From: Bordetella genomosp. 9
GTDB taxonomy: Bacteria; Pseudomonadota; Gammaproteobacteria; Burkholderiales; Burkholderiaceae_B
NCBI RefSeq assembly: GCF_002261425.1
Contig: NZ_NEVJ01000002.1
Span: forward strand, 186,001 to 250,000
Direction of reading: 5' to 3'
Length of the DNA stretch: 64,000 nt
The notes under the pieces were generated by a model that was not told the DNA's origin, made no database searches, and saw only the letters and a list, made by a program, of their open reading frames with translations. Both the position numbers and the translations under genes were made by a program. This document shows, piece after piece, positions 8,207-18,026 of the stretch (the first letter of the stretch is position 1; each line of letters opens with the position of its first letter).

Positions 8207-9112
8207 ATGGCATCTTCGGCATCCGCCGCTGGCGTTACTTTCCAGGGCAGCATGGTCGCCCTGGTCACCCCCATGCATCCCGACGGCACGCTGGACTACG
8301 CAGCCTACCGCTCGCTGATCGACTGGCACGTCGCCGAAGGCACGGATGCCCTCGTCGTGGTCGGAACCACCGGCGAATCGCCGACGGTGTCGATGGAAGA
8401 ACATGCGGAGCTGATACGCGTGGCCGTGGAGCATGCCGCCGGCCGCGTGCCCGTGATCGCCGGCGTCGGCGCCAATTCCACCGACGAAGCCATCCACCTG
8501 GCGCGCCACGCGAAAGCCGTCGGCGCGCAGGCCGGCCTGTCGGTCGTTCCCTATTACAACAAGCCTTCCCAGGAAGGCCTGTACCAGCACTTCCGGCGCA
8601 TCGCCGAAGCCGTCGACCTGCCCACCGTCCTGTACAACGTACCGGGCCGCACGGTGGCGGACATGTCGAACGAGACCGTGCTGCGGCTGGCCGAGGTGCC
8701 CGGCATCATCGGCATCAAGGATGCCACCGGCGATATCGGCCGGGGCGCCTTGCTGCTGCGCGAGGCACCGGCCGGCTTCCAGGTTTTCAGTGGCGACGAC
8801 CCCACGGCCGCCGCGCTGATGCTGCTGGGCGGACGCGGCAATATTTCCGTGACCGCCAACGTCGCGCCCCGCCTCATGCACGACCTGTGCGCGGCGGCGC
8901 TGGCCATGGACGTGCCCAAGGTGCGTGAACTAAACGCCCGTCTCGCACGTCTGAACAAGGCCCTTTTCGTCGAGGCCAATCCGATTCCCGTCAAATGGGC
9001 CTTGTCGCGCATGGGGCGCATGCCCTTGGGCTATCGTCTGCCCCTGGTGGAACCGGGCAAGCAGCACCATGCCACGGTCGAAGCCGCATTGCGGGACGCA
9101 GGCCTGCTTTAA
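8207..9112 (+). CDS. dapA: 4-hydroxy-tetrahydrodipicolinate synthase
   Basis: 301 residues, standard DapA length. It condenses pyruvate with aspartate semialdehyde, the first committed step to diaminopimelate and lysine. Visible hallmarks: GTTGE at about 53-57, Tyr143 in YNVPGRT and the Schiff-base Lys171 in GIKDATGD. Cytoplasmic TIM-barrel aldolase. It is followed 21 bp later by bamC, a conserved pairing in beta- and gammaproteobacteria. Confidence 0.97.
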   Translation: MASSASAAGVTFQGSMVALVTPMHPDGTLDYAAYRSLIDWHVAEGTDALVVVGTTGESPTVSMEEHAELIRVAVEHAAGRVPVIAGVGANSTDEAIHLARHAKAVGAQAGLSVVPYYNKPSQEGLYQHFRRIAEAVDLPTVLYNVPGRTVADMSNETVLRLAEVPGIIGIKDATGDIGRGALLLREAPAGFQVFSGDDPTAAALMLLGGRGNISVTANVAPRLMHDLCAAALAMDVPKVRELNARLARLNKALFVEANPIPVKWALSRMGRMPLGYRLPLVEPGKQHHATVEAALRDAGLL

Positions 9113-9133
9113 AAGCAATCAATGAGGATACGT

Positions 9134-10285
9134 ATGAACACGCGCCATGCCGGTTACTCGGCATTGCTTACTCTGGTCATGCTGGCCGGCTGCAGCGACG
9201 TCAATCAGATACTGGGCAAAGAAGAACCCATCGACTACAAGAGCGCGAGCGGCCAGCAGGCACAGCCGCTCAGTATTCCGCCGGACCTGACCCAGGCCGC
9301 CGCGGATCCGCGCTACAAGGCGCCCCCGGGTGGGACGACCACTTTCTCGCAATACCAGGCGGAAGGCCAGCAGCAGGCGGCCAGCCAGGCCCAGGGCAAG
9401 GCTTCCAACGATGTATTGCCGCAGCGCACCGACATGCATGTCGAGCGCGACGGCGATATCCGCTGGCTGGTGGTCGATATGCCGCCCGACCAGATTTTCG
9501 GCAAGGTGATCGATTTCTGGACCAGCACGGGCTTCACGATCCAGACCAACGATCCTAAGGCCGGCCTGATCGAGACGAATTGGGCGGAAAACCGCGCGAA
9601 GATTCCTGAAAGCTGGCTGCGGCAGGCCCTGGGCTTCGTCCTGGAGCAGGCCTACGATAGCGGCGAGCGCGAAAAATTCCGCACTCGCATGGAACGCGTC
9701 AACGGCCACACGGAAATCTATATCAGCCACCAGCACATGGTGGAAAAGAACGTGGGCCAGCGCGATTCCGGCAACCTGCAATGGCAGCCCGGGCCGGAAG
9801 ATCCGGGCCTGAATGCCGCGATGCTGGCGCGCCTGATGGTGTATCTCGGCACCAGCGTGGACCAGGCCAAGACCATGGTCGCACGCGCCGAAGCCGCGCC
9901 GGCGCAACCCAAGATCACGCGTGACGTGGTGGCGGACGGCGCGCGCCTGAACGTGCAGGAAACCTTCGATCGCGCCTGGCGCCGCGTCGGCGTCGCGCTG
10001 GATTCGGGTGGCTTCACGGTGGATGATCGCGACCGTTCGGCGGGTGATTTCTACGTGCGCTACCTGGACACCGATACGGGCGTGCAGCGTGACGAACCCG
10101 GGTTCTTCAGCCGCATGTTCGGTACGGCGCGGCCCAGCCAGGCACCGCAATACCGCATCCACGTCGTCGGCCAGGGCGCGACCACCCAGGTCACGGTGCT
10201 GGACACCAATGGCCAGGTCGACACCACGCCGACCGCCCAGCGCCTGCTGAGCGTGCTGGCGGACAAGATGTCCGCGGTGCAGTAA
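9134..10285 (+). CDS. bamC: Outer membrane assembly lipoprotein BamC
   Basis: 383 residues with a lipoprotein signal: short charged start, hydrophobic core and lipobox LAGC with Cys20. After it comes the conserved extended BamC N-terminal region ending before two helix-grip domains (about 95-210 and 270-380). BamC is an accessory lipoprotein of the BAM complex that inserts outer-membrane beta-barrels. I chose the ATG at 9134 over the one at 9122 because GAGGA precedes it at proper spacing and it removes a non-signal extension. A strong terminator follows. Confidence 0.92.
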   Translation: MNTRHAGYSALLTLVMLAGCSDVNQILGKEEPIDYKSASGQQAQPLSIPPDLTQAAADPRYKAPPGGTTTFSQYQAEGQQQAASQAQGKASNDVLPQRTDMHVERDGDIRWLVVDMPPDQIFGKVIDFWTSTGFTIQTNDPKAGLIETNWAENRAKIPESWLRQALGFVLEQAYDSGEREKFRTRMERVNGHTEIYISHQHMVEKNVGQRDSGNLQWQPGPEDPGLNAAMLARLMVYLGTSVDQAKTMVARAEAAPAQPKITRDVVADGARLNVQETFDRAWRRVGVALDSGGFTVDDRDRSAGDFYVRYLDTDTGVQRDEPGFFSRMFGTARPSQAPQYRIHVVGQGATTQVTVLDTNGQVDTTPTAQRLLSVLADKMSAVQ

Positions 10286-10301
10286 GCGTCGGGGGGAGCA
10301 C

Positions 10302-10334
10302 AAAAAAAGGAACGCTTGCGCGTTCCTTTTTTTT
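10302..10334. terminator. Bidirectional intrinsic terminator
   Basis: Stem GGAACGC (10309-10315) with GCGTTCC (10320-10326), loop TTGC, flanked by an A-tract at 10302-10308 and a T-tract at 10327-10334. It can end both the dapA-bamC transcript and the convergent lipoprotein gene. Confidence 0.9.
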
Positions 10335-10362
10335 GCCTGCTCTTGGGAAGCTGGCGGATCGA

Positions 10363-10590
10363 TTACTGCGTGGTGCCGCCCGTCGTGCCGCCGCCGCTGC
10401 CGTTGCCCGGCGTGGTGGTGGCGCCGCCGCCGCCGGCAGCCGGCGCGGTGGTCGAGGGAGCCGGGGTGGACGACGACGGGGCCGTGGTGGAAGGCGTGCT
10501 GCTGGACGGGGCGGGCGCGTCTTCCTTCTTGTTGCACGCGCTCAGCGAAACGGCCAGGACACTAGCCAGAACCAGGGTTTTCATCATCAT
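10363..10590 (-). CDS. Small Ser/Thr/Pro-rich lipoprotein
   Basis: 75 residues. An N-terminal signal with lipobox LSAC (Cys at about residue 19) is followed by a short KKEDAPAP segment and a disordered Ser/Thr/Pro then Gly/Thr-rich tail. Three in-frame ATGs begin the gene; the first, at 10590, has AAGGAG at seven bases. No known function. It is convergent with bamC and shares its terminator. Similar small envelope lipoproteins of this composition are common in the group. Confidence 0.75.
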   Translation of the reverse strand: MMMKTLVLASVLAVSLSACNKKEDAPAPSSSTPSTTAPSSSTPAPSTTAPAAGGGGATTTPGNGSGGGTTGGTTQ

Positions 10591-10913
10591 TCGAGATCTC
10601 CTTTGTGATGGAATCCGTGCGACCCGGAAAGCCTGCCCGCGCAGGTGCCTAACCGGGATGACGGATTCAGGCTACAGGACTTACCCGAACGATTGCGTGT
10701 GGAAATTAAAGCTTGCGAGTCCTAAAGGAAACAAGCCTTGCTCCCATGTATAGGGTTTTTCCGGATGTTTCGATTGCGGGGGAATCTGGGCTGAAGTGTG
10801 GTTTCTGGAAACCTTTGCAGGTTTCAGATGCCGGATTTGTCTGATCCGAACGGCTGCTGCGCTTTAGGACTAGCAGACGCCCGGGGGGCGCCTGGGTTTC
10901 ATGTCAGGCGTCC
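10591..10913. other. Non-coding interval upstream of the lipoprotein gene
   Basis: 323 bp without a convincing gene. It is less G+C-rich than its surroundings and should hold the lipoprotein promoter. An imperfect hairpin (TCTG-G-AAACC with GGTTT-CAGA) lies near 10804-10828. A second, at about 10889-10912 (CGCCTG with CAGGCG), sits directly behind the roxA stop; neither has a T-tract. Confidence 0.5.
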
Positions 10914-12122
10914 TCACTGGGCCTCGTACAGCAGCCAGCCATCGTCCAGCCACTGGACCAGGCATTCCCGCTCTTGTTCGGTCAGTCTGCGGGCCATCGG
11001 GTCGCCGCAAGCCAGGCGCCTGGCGTCCGCCAACTGCCGCAGCGCGGGGCTGGCCGGCACCGGCGCGGTTTCCCCGTTGATGAATACCTGCCTGCCGCGA
11101 TATAGCATGCGGGTGCGGCGATCCAGCCGCAACACGCCGCTGGCGGGCCATTCGGATGCCAGGTCCGGCCCATCCTGGGCGGGCACGTCGAACACCGCGG
11201 CGGCGCCGGGTTCCGTCAGCCAGCAGCCCAGGAAGCGGTGCGCCAGCGCCTCGTCGAAGCGCACGCGGCGCACCGCATCCAGCGCGGCGGCTGCCAGCCC
11301 CTCGGGTAGTTCGGCGGGGTGCCGGGTCGCCTGCAGGCCCGCATCCCGATACCGGGCCTGCAGGCGCGGTCCCGGCAGCGGAGGTTCGCCGTAGGGGCCG
11401 CTGGCTTGGCCGGCGCGCGCCAGCACTTGTTCCGCCGCGGCTTCGAGCATGCCGCGCGCCAGCGTGGCCTGGTCGGGCGCGCGAAAGCCTATCGAGATCG
11501 TCATGCAATCCCCTTGCGCGATGCCGTCGTGCGCCACCTGCGGCGGCAGATACAGCATGTCGCCCGGCTCCAGCACGTAGGTGGCCTCGGGTTCGAAGTG
11601 GCGCAGGATTTTCAGCGGCAGATCCGGTTGCAGGCTCAGGTCGCGTTGCTGGCCGATGCGCCATTCGCGCCGCCCGACCGCCTGCAGCAGGAACACGTCG
11701 TAGCTGTCGAAATGCGGTCCGACGCCGCCGCCATCGGTTGCGATGCTGATCATCACATCGTCCAGCCGCGCGTCGGGGATGAAGCGGAAACGATGCATCA
11801 GTTCGGCGGCGGCGTCGTGGTGCTGGTCCACGCTTTGCACCAGCAGCGTCCAATCCGGTTCGGATGCCTTGGGCAGGCGGGCGAACGGCCCGTGCTCCAT
11901 CTGCCATTGCCCGTCCTCGCGCCAGATCAGGCGCGACGCGACGTCGTCGTTGCGCGCCATCCGCTTCAGTTCGGCGATGCCGACCGGCGGCTTGAAGCCT
12001 GGAATCGCCTGGCGGATCAGCAGCGGCTTGCGCTGCCAATACGATTTCATGAACTGCGCCGGCGTGCGGCCGCCCAGCAGGTCCAGGGGCTGGTCCGGCC
12101 GCGGGTTGATCGATGGGCTCAT
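10914..12122 (-). CDS. roxA: Ribosomal protein uL16 3-hydroxylase (RoxA/YcfD-type JmjC oxygenase)
   Basis: 402 residues of the cupin_4/JmjC Fe(II)/2-oxoglutarate oxygenase family. Iron ligands His137 and Asp139 lie in PHFDSYDVFLLQ, the distal His198 in LPPQVAHDG. YcfD hydroxylates an arginine in ribosomal protein uL16. The C-terminal winged-helix-like domain typical of YcfD follows. It lies 30 bp downstream of mutS on the same strand, so probably cotranscribed. Confidence 0.88.
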   Translation of the reverse strand: MSPSINPRPDQPLDLLGGRTPAQFMKSYWQRKPLLIRQAIPGFKPPVGIAELKRMARNDDVASRLIWREDGQWQMEHGPFARLPKASEPDWTLLVQSVDQHHDAAAELMHRFRFIPDARLDDVMISIATDGGGVGPHFDSYDVFLLQAVGRREWRIGQQRDLSLQPDLPLKILRHFEPEATYVLEPGDMLYLPPQVAHDGIAQGDCMTISIGFRAPDQATLARGMLEAAAEQVLARAGQASGPYGEPPLPGPRLQARYRDAGLQATRHPAELPEGLAAAALDAVRRVRFDEALAHRFLGCWLTEPGAAAVFDVPAQDGPDLASEWPASGVLRLDRRTRMLYRGRQVFINGETAPVPASPALRQLADARRLACGDPMARRLTEQERECLVQWLDDGWLLYEAQ

Positions 12123-12152
12123 GTGAATATGCCTTGAACGTTGCGCGCGCGC

Positions 12153-14783
12153 TTATTGCAGGTGGGCTTTCAGTCGATACAGCGTGTCCAGCGCCTCGCG
12201 CGGGGTCAGGCTGTCCGGGTCGACGTCGGCCAGGGCCGCGTGCAGGGCGAGCAGGGTTTCGGTTTCGTGGGCGGCGGCCGACTGCGCCGCGGATTCGGCA
12301 TCCGCCTGGGCCGCGGCGGCGAACAGGCCCAGTTGCGGCGTCGGCGCGCCTTGCGCCTCCAGCCGCTCCAGCTCGCGGGAAGCCTGGCGGATGACGGCCG
12401 CCGGCACCCCGGCGCGCTGCGCCACCTGGATGCCGTAGCTGCGGCTGGCCGGGCCGTCGCGGACTTCGTGCAGGAAGACGATGCCGCCGGCCGATTCCGC
12501 CGCCGCCAGGTGCACGTTGGCGGCGGTAGGCTGTTCGGCGGGCATCCGGGTGATCTCGAAATAATGCGTCGCGAACAGCGTCAGCGCACGGTTGTGCGTC
12601 AGCAGGCGCAGCGCGATGGCCCATGCCAGCGCCAGGCCGTCGTAGGTGGACGTGCCGCGGCCGATTTCATCCATCAGCACCAGGCTGGCCGGGGTGCTGG
12701 CCGCCAGGATGGCGGCTGCCTCCGTCATTTCCATCATGAACGTGGAGCGTCCGCCCGCCAGGTCGTCGGCCGCGCCGATGCGCGTGAAGATCCGGTCGAG
12801 CCGTCCGATCCGAGCCCGCGCGGCAGGGACGAAGCTGCCGGTACGCGCCAGCAGCGCGATCAACGCCACCTGCCTCATGTACGTGGACTTGCCGCCCATG
12901 TTGGGGCCGGTGATCAGCAGCATGCGCCGCGTGGCGTCCATCTTGCAGCTGTTCGGCGTGAAGCGTTCGATGGCGCGTTCCACCACCGGGTGGCGGCCGG
13001 CCTCGATGTCGATCTCCGCCTCTTCCGACAGTTCCGGCGCATTCCAGTCATGCCGGCGCGCATGCTCGGCCAGGGCGGCCAGCGTGTCGACTTCCGCCAG
13101 CGCCCAGGCGCAATCCGACAAGGCGCGCACGTGGCCGCCGAGCTGGTCCAGCATCTGTTCGTACAGCCATTTTTCACGCGCCAGGGAGCGGTCCTGCGCC
13201 GACAGCACGCGGTCTTCCCAGGTCTTGAGCTCGGGCGTGATGTAGCGTTCGACGTTCTTCAGGGTCTGGCGGCGGCGGTAGTCTTCCGGCACCTTGTCGG
13301 CCTGGCCGCGGCTGACCTCGATGTAGAAGCCATGCACGCGGTTGAACTCGACGCGCAGGTTGGAGATGCCGCTGCGCTCGCGTTCGCGGGCTTCGAGCTG
13401 GATCAGGAAGTCGCCGCCGTCGGTGGCGAGCGCGCGCAGTTCGTCCAGTTCGGCGTCATGGCCGGGGGCGATGACGCCGCCGTCGCGGATCGCCGCCGCG
13501 GGTTCGGCGGCGATGGTGGCGGCGAGCAGGGCGTGGATGGCCGGGTCGGGACACAGCTTGTCGGCCAGCGCGGCGAAACGGCCTTCCGTGGCCAGCGCGC
13601 GCACCTGTTCGCACAAGGCCGGCAGGTCGCCCAGCGCGTCGCGCAGGCTGGCCAGTTCGCGCGGCCGCGCGGAACGCAGGGCGACACGGGCGGCGATGCG
13701 CTCGATATCGGGAAAGCGCTTCAAGGTGTCGCGCAGGGTGTCCAGGGGCAGGGCGGCCGCCAGGCCCGCCGGGGTGTCCAGCCGGGCGGCCAGCAGCGCG
13801 GCGATGGCGCGCTGGCGCTCCAGCACGGGCGCGTTGTCGCGCAGCGGATGATGCAGCCAGCGCCGCAGCAGCCGGCTGCCCATGGGCGTGCGGCAGTTGT
13901 CCAGGATGGAAAACAGCGTGGGCGATTCTTCACCGCTGAGCGTCTGCGTCAGTTCGAGATTGCGGCGGGTGACGGGGTCCATCAGCACGTACTGCCCGGG
14001 ACGGTCCACGCTGATGCCCTGGACGTGCGACAAGGCCTGCGATTGCGTGCGCGCGGCGTAGCGCAGCAGGGCACCGGCGGCGCGTACGCCGGCCGGCATG
14101 TCCTCGACGTCGAAGCCGGCCAGGGAATCGGTGCGGAAGTGCGCCAGCAGATGCGCGCGCGCGCCGTCGCTTTCGAAATGCCAGTCCGGGACGCGGGTCT
14201 GCGCGCCGTCTATCGAGATGCGCAGGTCCGCGCCTTCCGGATAGACGATTTCCGCCGGCGCGATCCGGTGCAATTCCGATTCGATCTGCGCCGGCGCGCA
14301 TTCGGTGACACGAAAATCGCCGCTGGCCAGGTTCAGCCAGGCCAGCCCGGCGCGCGGCGACCGGCCGGCGCCCGGGAACACCGCCGCCAGGCAGCGGTCC
14401 GCCTTGGCGGGCAGCAGGGCGTCATCGGTGAGGGTGCCAGGGGTGACGATGCGCACGATGCGCCGCTCGACCGGCCCCTTGGACGCCGCGGGATCGCCGA
14501 TCTGTTCGCAGATGGCGATGGATTCGCCCAGCGCGACCAGCCTGGCCAGGTACTGCTCCATGGCATGGACGGGCACGCCGGCCATGGGTATGGGGCTGCC
14601 GTTGGACGTGCCGCGCTTGGTCAGCGTCAGATTGAGCAGGCGCGCGCCCCGTTCGGCGTCTTCGTAGAACATCTCATAGAAGTCGCCCATACGGTAGAAG
14701 AGCAGCAGCGGGCCGGCTTCGGCCTTCAGCTTGAGGTACTGCTGCATCATCGGCGTGTGGCCGGTCAGATCGCTTTTTTCCAT
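12153..14783 (-). CDS. mutS: DNA mismatch repair protein MutS
   Basis: 876 residues, normal for MutS. The mismatch-binding N-terminal domain begins at [14 protein letters not shown] with the [11 protein letters not shown] motif that contains the mismatch-reading Phe. Connector, core and clamp follow, then the ATPase with Walker [10 protein letters not shown] near residue 624 and Walker [10 protein letters not shown] near 700. The ATG at 14783 is chosen because homologous MutS begin just before this motif; the 42 upstream codons are Arg/Pro-rich and unlikely. Operon with roxA. Confidence 0.97.
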   Translation of the reverse strand: MEKSDLTGHTPMMQQYLKLKAEAGPLLLFYRMGDFYEMFYEDAERGARLLNLTLTKRGTSNGSPIPMAGVPVHAMEQYLARLVALGESIAICEQIGDPAASKGPVERRIVRIVTPGTLTDDALLPAKADRCLAAVFPGAGRSPRAGLAWLNLASGDFRVTECAPAQIESELHRIAPAEIVYPEGADLRISIDGAQTRVPDWHFESDGARAHLLAHFRTDSLAGFDVEDMPAGVRAAGALLRYAARTQSQALSHVQGISVDRPGQYVLMDPVTRRNLELTQTLSGEESPTLFSILDNCRTPMGSRLLRRWLHHPLRDNAPVLERQRAIAALLAARLDTPAGLAAALPLDTLRDTLKRFPDIERIAARVALRSARPRELASLRDALGDLPALCEQVRALATEGRFAALADKLCPDPAIHALLAATIAAEPAAAIRDGGVIAPGHDAELDELRALATDGGDFLIQLEARERERSGISNLRVEFNRVHGFYIEVSRGQADKVPEDYRRRQTLKNVERYITPELKTWEDRVLSAQDRSLAREKWLYEQMLDQLGGHVRALSDCAWALAEVDTLAALAEHARRHDWNAPELSEEAEIDIEAGRHPVVERAIERFTPNSCKMDATRRMLLITGPNMGGKSTYMRQVALIALLARTGSFVPAARARIGRLDRIFTRIGAADDLAGGRSTFMMEMTEAAAILAASTPASLVLMDEIGRGTSTYDGLALAWAIALRLLTHNRALTLFATHYFEITRMPAEQPTAANVHLAAAESAGGIVFLHEVRDGPASRSYGIQVAQRAGVPAAVIRQASRELERLEAQGAPTPQLGLFAAAAQADAESAAQSAAAHETETLLALHAALADVDPDSLTPREALDTLYRLKAHLQ

Positions 14784-14967
14784 TGATACCAATAGAGCTG
14801 GTCCGCGTCGGGGGCGACGCAAAGCAGGGATTGTATCGAGACGGGGGCGGGACGCCGGCCGAGCGGGATTGTTGATCCCCGTTGAATTGGGATATTCGTT
14901 TTTCCGCATTTATCCGCGCGGGTGAAACGACAAGAATGGCGGCATGGACAGTTTTCGGGAGATATCC

Positions 14968-15900
14968 ATGACCTACACCATCCTGGTCACCGGCGCTTCT
15001 TCGGGTTTCGGCGCGATGGCGGCCCGCGCGCTGGCGCGGGCGGGCCACGTCGTCCATGCATCGATGCGCGAAACGGCGGGCCGCAACGCGCCGCGCGTGC
15101 GGGAAATCGCCGAGTGGTCGGCGGCGCACGGCGCCGGAACGCGGGCGGATCTGCGGCCGCTCGAGCTGGACGTCCAGTCGGAACCGTCCATCGAGGCGGC
15201 GGTTGCGCGGGTGCTGGAGGAAAGCGGCCGGCTGGACGTGGTGGTGCATAACGCCGGGCATATGGCTTTCGGGCCGGCCGAGGCCTTCACGCCGGCACAG
15301 TTCGCCGAGCTTTACGACATCAACGTGCTGGGCACGCAGCGCGTCAATCGCGCGGTGCTGCCGGTGCTGCGCCGGCAAGGGCGCGGCCTGCTGCTGTGGG
15401 TCGGCAGCTCCAGCCACCGCGGCGGCACGCCGCCCTATCTCGCGCCGTACTTCGCCGCGAAGGCCGCGATGGATGCGCTGGCGGTCAGTTATGCGGGCGA
15501 AGTGGCGCGCTGGGGGATCGAAACCAGCATCGTCGTGCCGGGTGCGTTCACCCAGGGCACCAACCACTTCGCGCATGCCGGCTCGCCCGCCGACCAGGCG
15601 CGCCAGGCCGAATACGATGCCGGGCCCACGCGCGGACTGGCCGACGAAATCCTCACCAACCTGGCGGCCTGCGAGCCGCCGGATGCGGATCCGGCCAGCG
15701 TCGCGCGCGCCATCGTCGACGTCGTGGACGCGCCCTATGGCCGCCGGCCCTTCCGCGTGCACATCGATCCATCGGATGACGGCTGCGCGGTGGTCGGGCC
15801 GGTGGCCGACCGCATCCGCGCCGAGTTCCTGCGGCGCGTCAACCTGGGCGACCTGCTGTCGCCGCGCATCGATAAGGAGGCTGCTCATGGCCGGCAATAA
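14968..15900 (+). CDS. Short-chain dehydrogenase/reductase
   Basis: 310 residues. NAD(P)-binding TGASSGFG at residues 8-15, NAG at 95-97, catalytic Ser147-149 region and Tyr161-x3-Lys165, so all classical SDR residues are present. Substrate unknown. ATG 14968 has GGAGATATCC before it. Divergent from mutS with 184 bp between. The downstream DUF1097 gene starts inside its 3' end (14-bp overlap, AAGGAGG internal), so the pair is coupled. Confidence 0.88.
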   Translation: MTYTILVTGASSGFGAMAARALARAGHVVHASMRETAGRNAPRVREIAEWSAAHGAGTRADLRPLELDVQSEPSIEAAVARVLEESGRLDVVVHNAGHMAFGPAEAFTPAQFAELYDINVLGTQRVNRAVLPVLRRQGRGLLLWVGSSSHRGGTPPYLAPYFAAKAAMDALAVSYAGEVARWGIETSIVVPGAFTQGTNHFAHAGSPADQARQAEYDAGPTRGLADEILTNLAACEPPDADPASVARAIVDVVDAPYGRRPFRVHIDPSDDGCAVVGPVADRIRAEFLRRVNLGDLLSPRIDKEAAHGRQ

Positions 15901-16384
15901 TCTGGGCAGGCACATGAAGGTCGTGCTGGGTGAATCGATCGTCGCCTCATCGGCCGCCACCGTCAGTACGCTGGCGCTGGAGCTGCCGGTGTGGGCGATG
16001 TTCGTCGGATGGATCGCGTACTTCACCCGCGGGCTGAACCTGCGCAGCGGGCTGGTGAACCTGGCCTGCGTGCTGATGGGCGTGGCCCTGGGCATGGGCG
16101 CGGCGCATGGGCTGGGCGCGCTGGCGCCGCTGCTGGGCGACTATGCGATCAGCGCCGTCGTGGTGGCGGTCACCGCCGTGGCCCTCTCGCTGGCGCGCTT
16201 GCCGGTATTCAACAACCTGCTGGGCTTCTTCCTGGGACTGGTGGCGTATTTCGCGTCGCACCTGCCGCCGACGCCGACGACCTTCGCCAGCCTGGGCCTG
16301 GCGGCTGCCCTGGGCGGTGTCGCGGCCTTCTGCGCGCATGCGTGGCAGCATCGCGTCAACGCGGCGGAGCGGCCGCGATCGTAG
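15887..16384 (+). CDS. DUF1097 family membrane protein
   Basis: 165 residues, about five hydrophobic helices, consistent with the DUF1097 family of small inner-membrane proteins (unknown role). Its ATG at 15887 lies inside the end of the SDR gene behind an AAGGAGG (15874-15880), so translation is coupled. Its stop is convergent with the LysR gene, 30 bp apart. Confidence 0.75.
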   Translation: MAGNNLGRHMKVVLGESIVASSAATVSTLALELPVWAMFVGWIAYFTRGLNLRSGLVNLACVLMGVALGMGAAHGLGALAPLLGDYAISAVVVAVTAVALSLARLPVFNNLLGFFLGLVAYFASHLPPTPTTFASLGLAAALGGVAAFCAHAWQHRVNAAERPRS

Positions 16385-16414
16385 GGTGGCCAGCGGCGCC
16401 GCCGGGCGCCACGG

Positions 16415-17311
16415 TCAGAACTGCCGCGCCTGCACGCTGGCGGCCGGCGTTCCGCGTTCGGTCAGGCCCATCTTCGCGATCAGCATGTCGAAGACATAAC
16501 GCGTCAGGGGATTGATCAGGTCGCTGCGCATCCACAGGAAGTAGTTGGCATCCGGAAGGGGCGGCAGGCCGTCTTTTTCACCCAGGACGCGCATGTCCGG
16601 CCCCAGGAATTCGATGCTGCGCGCGGTGACGCCCAGGCCGGCGCGCACGGCGGCGCGGATGCCGACCAGATTGGGCGCGACGTAATTGGTCTGCCAGGGT
16701 ACCCGCGCCTGTTCCAGCGCATTCAAGGCCAGGCGCCGGAACAGGCTGGGCTCGTCCGCCAGCACCAGCGGAACGGGCGAGCCGGCATCGTGGACGTAGC
16801 CGGCCGAGGCGATCCAGGCCGTGGGAGAAGTCCGCAGGATGACGCCTTCGTAAGCGGGATCGAAGCGCGTGGAGATGCTCAGGTCCAGTTCCCCGGCGCG
16901 CAGCGCGTTCATCAGGAAGGGGCTGCGATCGACGCGTATTTCCAGCCTGACGCGCGGCGACCAGCGGGTGATGTGCGTCAGCACCGTCGGCAACAGGGTT
17001 TCGGCGACGTCATGCGGGGCGCCCAGGCGCAGCTCGCCTTCCAGCTGGCCGTCCTGCATCGCGCGCATCGCTTCGTCGTTGATGGCCAGCATGTGGCGCG
17101 CGTAGTCCACCAGCTTGCGTCCGTGCGGCGACAGCAGCTTGTTGCGGCCTTGCTTTTCGAACAGGGGCAGGCCGACGATGCTTTCCAGCCGCTGCATCTG
17201 CTGGGTGATCGCGGATTGGGTCCTGTGCAGCCGCTCGGCGGCCGCCGAGAAGGTCTGGGCCTGGTCTATGGCAGCCAGGGTACGCAGCAGGTCCAGGTCC
17301 AGATTGCGCAT
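16415..17311 (-). CDS. LysR-type regulator of the sulfur cluster
   Basis: 298 residues: winged helix-turn-helix at residues 1-60 (FSAAAERLHRTQSAITQQMQRLE) and a periplasmic-binding-like effector domain at about 90-290. It is divergent from the thiol dioxygenase gene with 114 bp between, the classical LysR layout, so it most likely activates that operon with a sulfur metabolite as inducer (inference). Confidence 0.88.
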   Translation of the reverse strand: MRNLDLDLLRTLAAIDQAQTFSAAAERLHRTQSAITQQMQRLESIVGLPLFEKQGRNKLLSPHGRKLVDYARHMLAINDEAMRAMQDGQLEGELRLGAPHDVAETLLPTVLTHITRWSPRVRLEIRVDRSPFLMNALRAGELDLSISTRFDPAYEGVILRTSPTAWIASAGYVHDAGSPVPLVLADEPSLFRRLALNALEQARVPWQTNYVAPNLVGIRAAVRAGLGVTARSIEFLGPDMRVLGEKDGLPPLPDANYFLWMRSDLINPLTRYVFDMLIAKMGLTERGTPAASVQARQF

Positions 17312-17345
17312 GCCGTCTCCGACATATTACGGGAGCTAATGAGTT

Positions 17346-17361
17346 ATTAAATCAAATTAAT
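17346..17361. promoter_or_regulatory. AT-rich dyad between LysR and dioxygenase
   Basis: ATTAA, six bases, TTAAT, in an interval that is otherwise G+C-rich, contains a T-N11-A arrangement as in LysR sites. Candidate binding site of the adjacent regulator; no experimental support. Confidence 0.4.
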
Positions 17362-17425
17362 TTGTCACACCGCAGGCAGGCCCGTAGAGTAACGCCAAAA
17401 TCGCATTTCCAAAGGGGTTCCGCTT

Positions 17426-18013
17426 ATGGCCGGCTTGCATCCACATAACAAAGATATTTCCGCGGCGATCGAAAACATAAAGGATACTGTACAAACGCAG
17501 GGCCTGAGCCGTGACAGCCTGGACGACGTCCTGCGCACGGTGATCGGCCTGGCCAGCCATGCCGACTGGTGGGGCGCCGACCGCTATCCCGCGCCCGAAG
17601 GCGACGAACGCCAGGCCCGCTACCTGATCAGCGAAACGCCCGACAAGACCTATGCGCTGTACCTGAACGTGATGCGGCCGGGCAAGAAGATCGTCCCGCA
17701 CAACCACACCACCTGGGCCTGCATCGCGGCGGTGGAAGGCATCGAATACAACTATGTCTACGATCGCCTGGACGACGGCAAGCAGTCCGGCGTCGCCCGC
17801 CTGGAAAAGACCGATACCGTGGTGGTCGAGCCCGGCACCGGCATCGCCCTGATGCCCGACGACATCCACGCCGTGGAGATCCGCGGAGACGGCGTGATCC
17901 GCCATCTGCACATGTACGGACGCGCCCTGGAGACGCTATCCGAGCGCCTGTCCTTCGACCTGGACGCCGGCACCTGCAAGGTCATGCCCATCGGCGTGCA
18001 AACGCGCCGCTGA
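17426..18013 (+). CDS. Cysteine dioxygenase family protein
   Basis: 195 residues, cupin fold. The three-His iron site is visible: His92 and His94 in PHNHTTW and His148 in DDIHAVE. This family adds O2 to thiols such as cysteine or 3-mercaptopropionate to make sulfinates. Which thiol cannot be decided; the lack of the Cys-Tyr crosslink partner as in animal enzymes is normal for bacteria. First gene after the LysR divergent promoter, 13 bp before the C-S lyase gene. Confidence 0.82.
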   Translation: MAGLHPHNKDISAAIENIKDTVQTQGLSRDSLDDVLRTVIGLASHADWWGADRYPAPEGDERQARYLISETPDKTYALYLNVMRPGKKIVPHNHTTWACIAAVEGIEYNYVYDRLDDGKQSGVARLEKTDTVVVEPGTGIALMPDDIHAVEIRGDGVIRHLHMYGRALETLSERLSFDLDAGTCKVMPIGVQTRR

Positions 18014-18026
18014 ACGGAAACCCATC

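Noticed and set aside
10804..10828. Terminator after roxA-mutS
   Set aside because: It is a bulged hairpin with no T-tract and about 90 bp past the stop; kept only as a remark.
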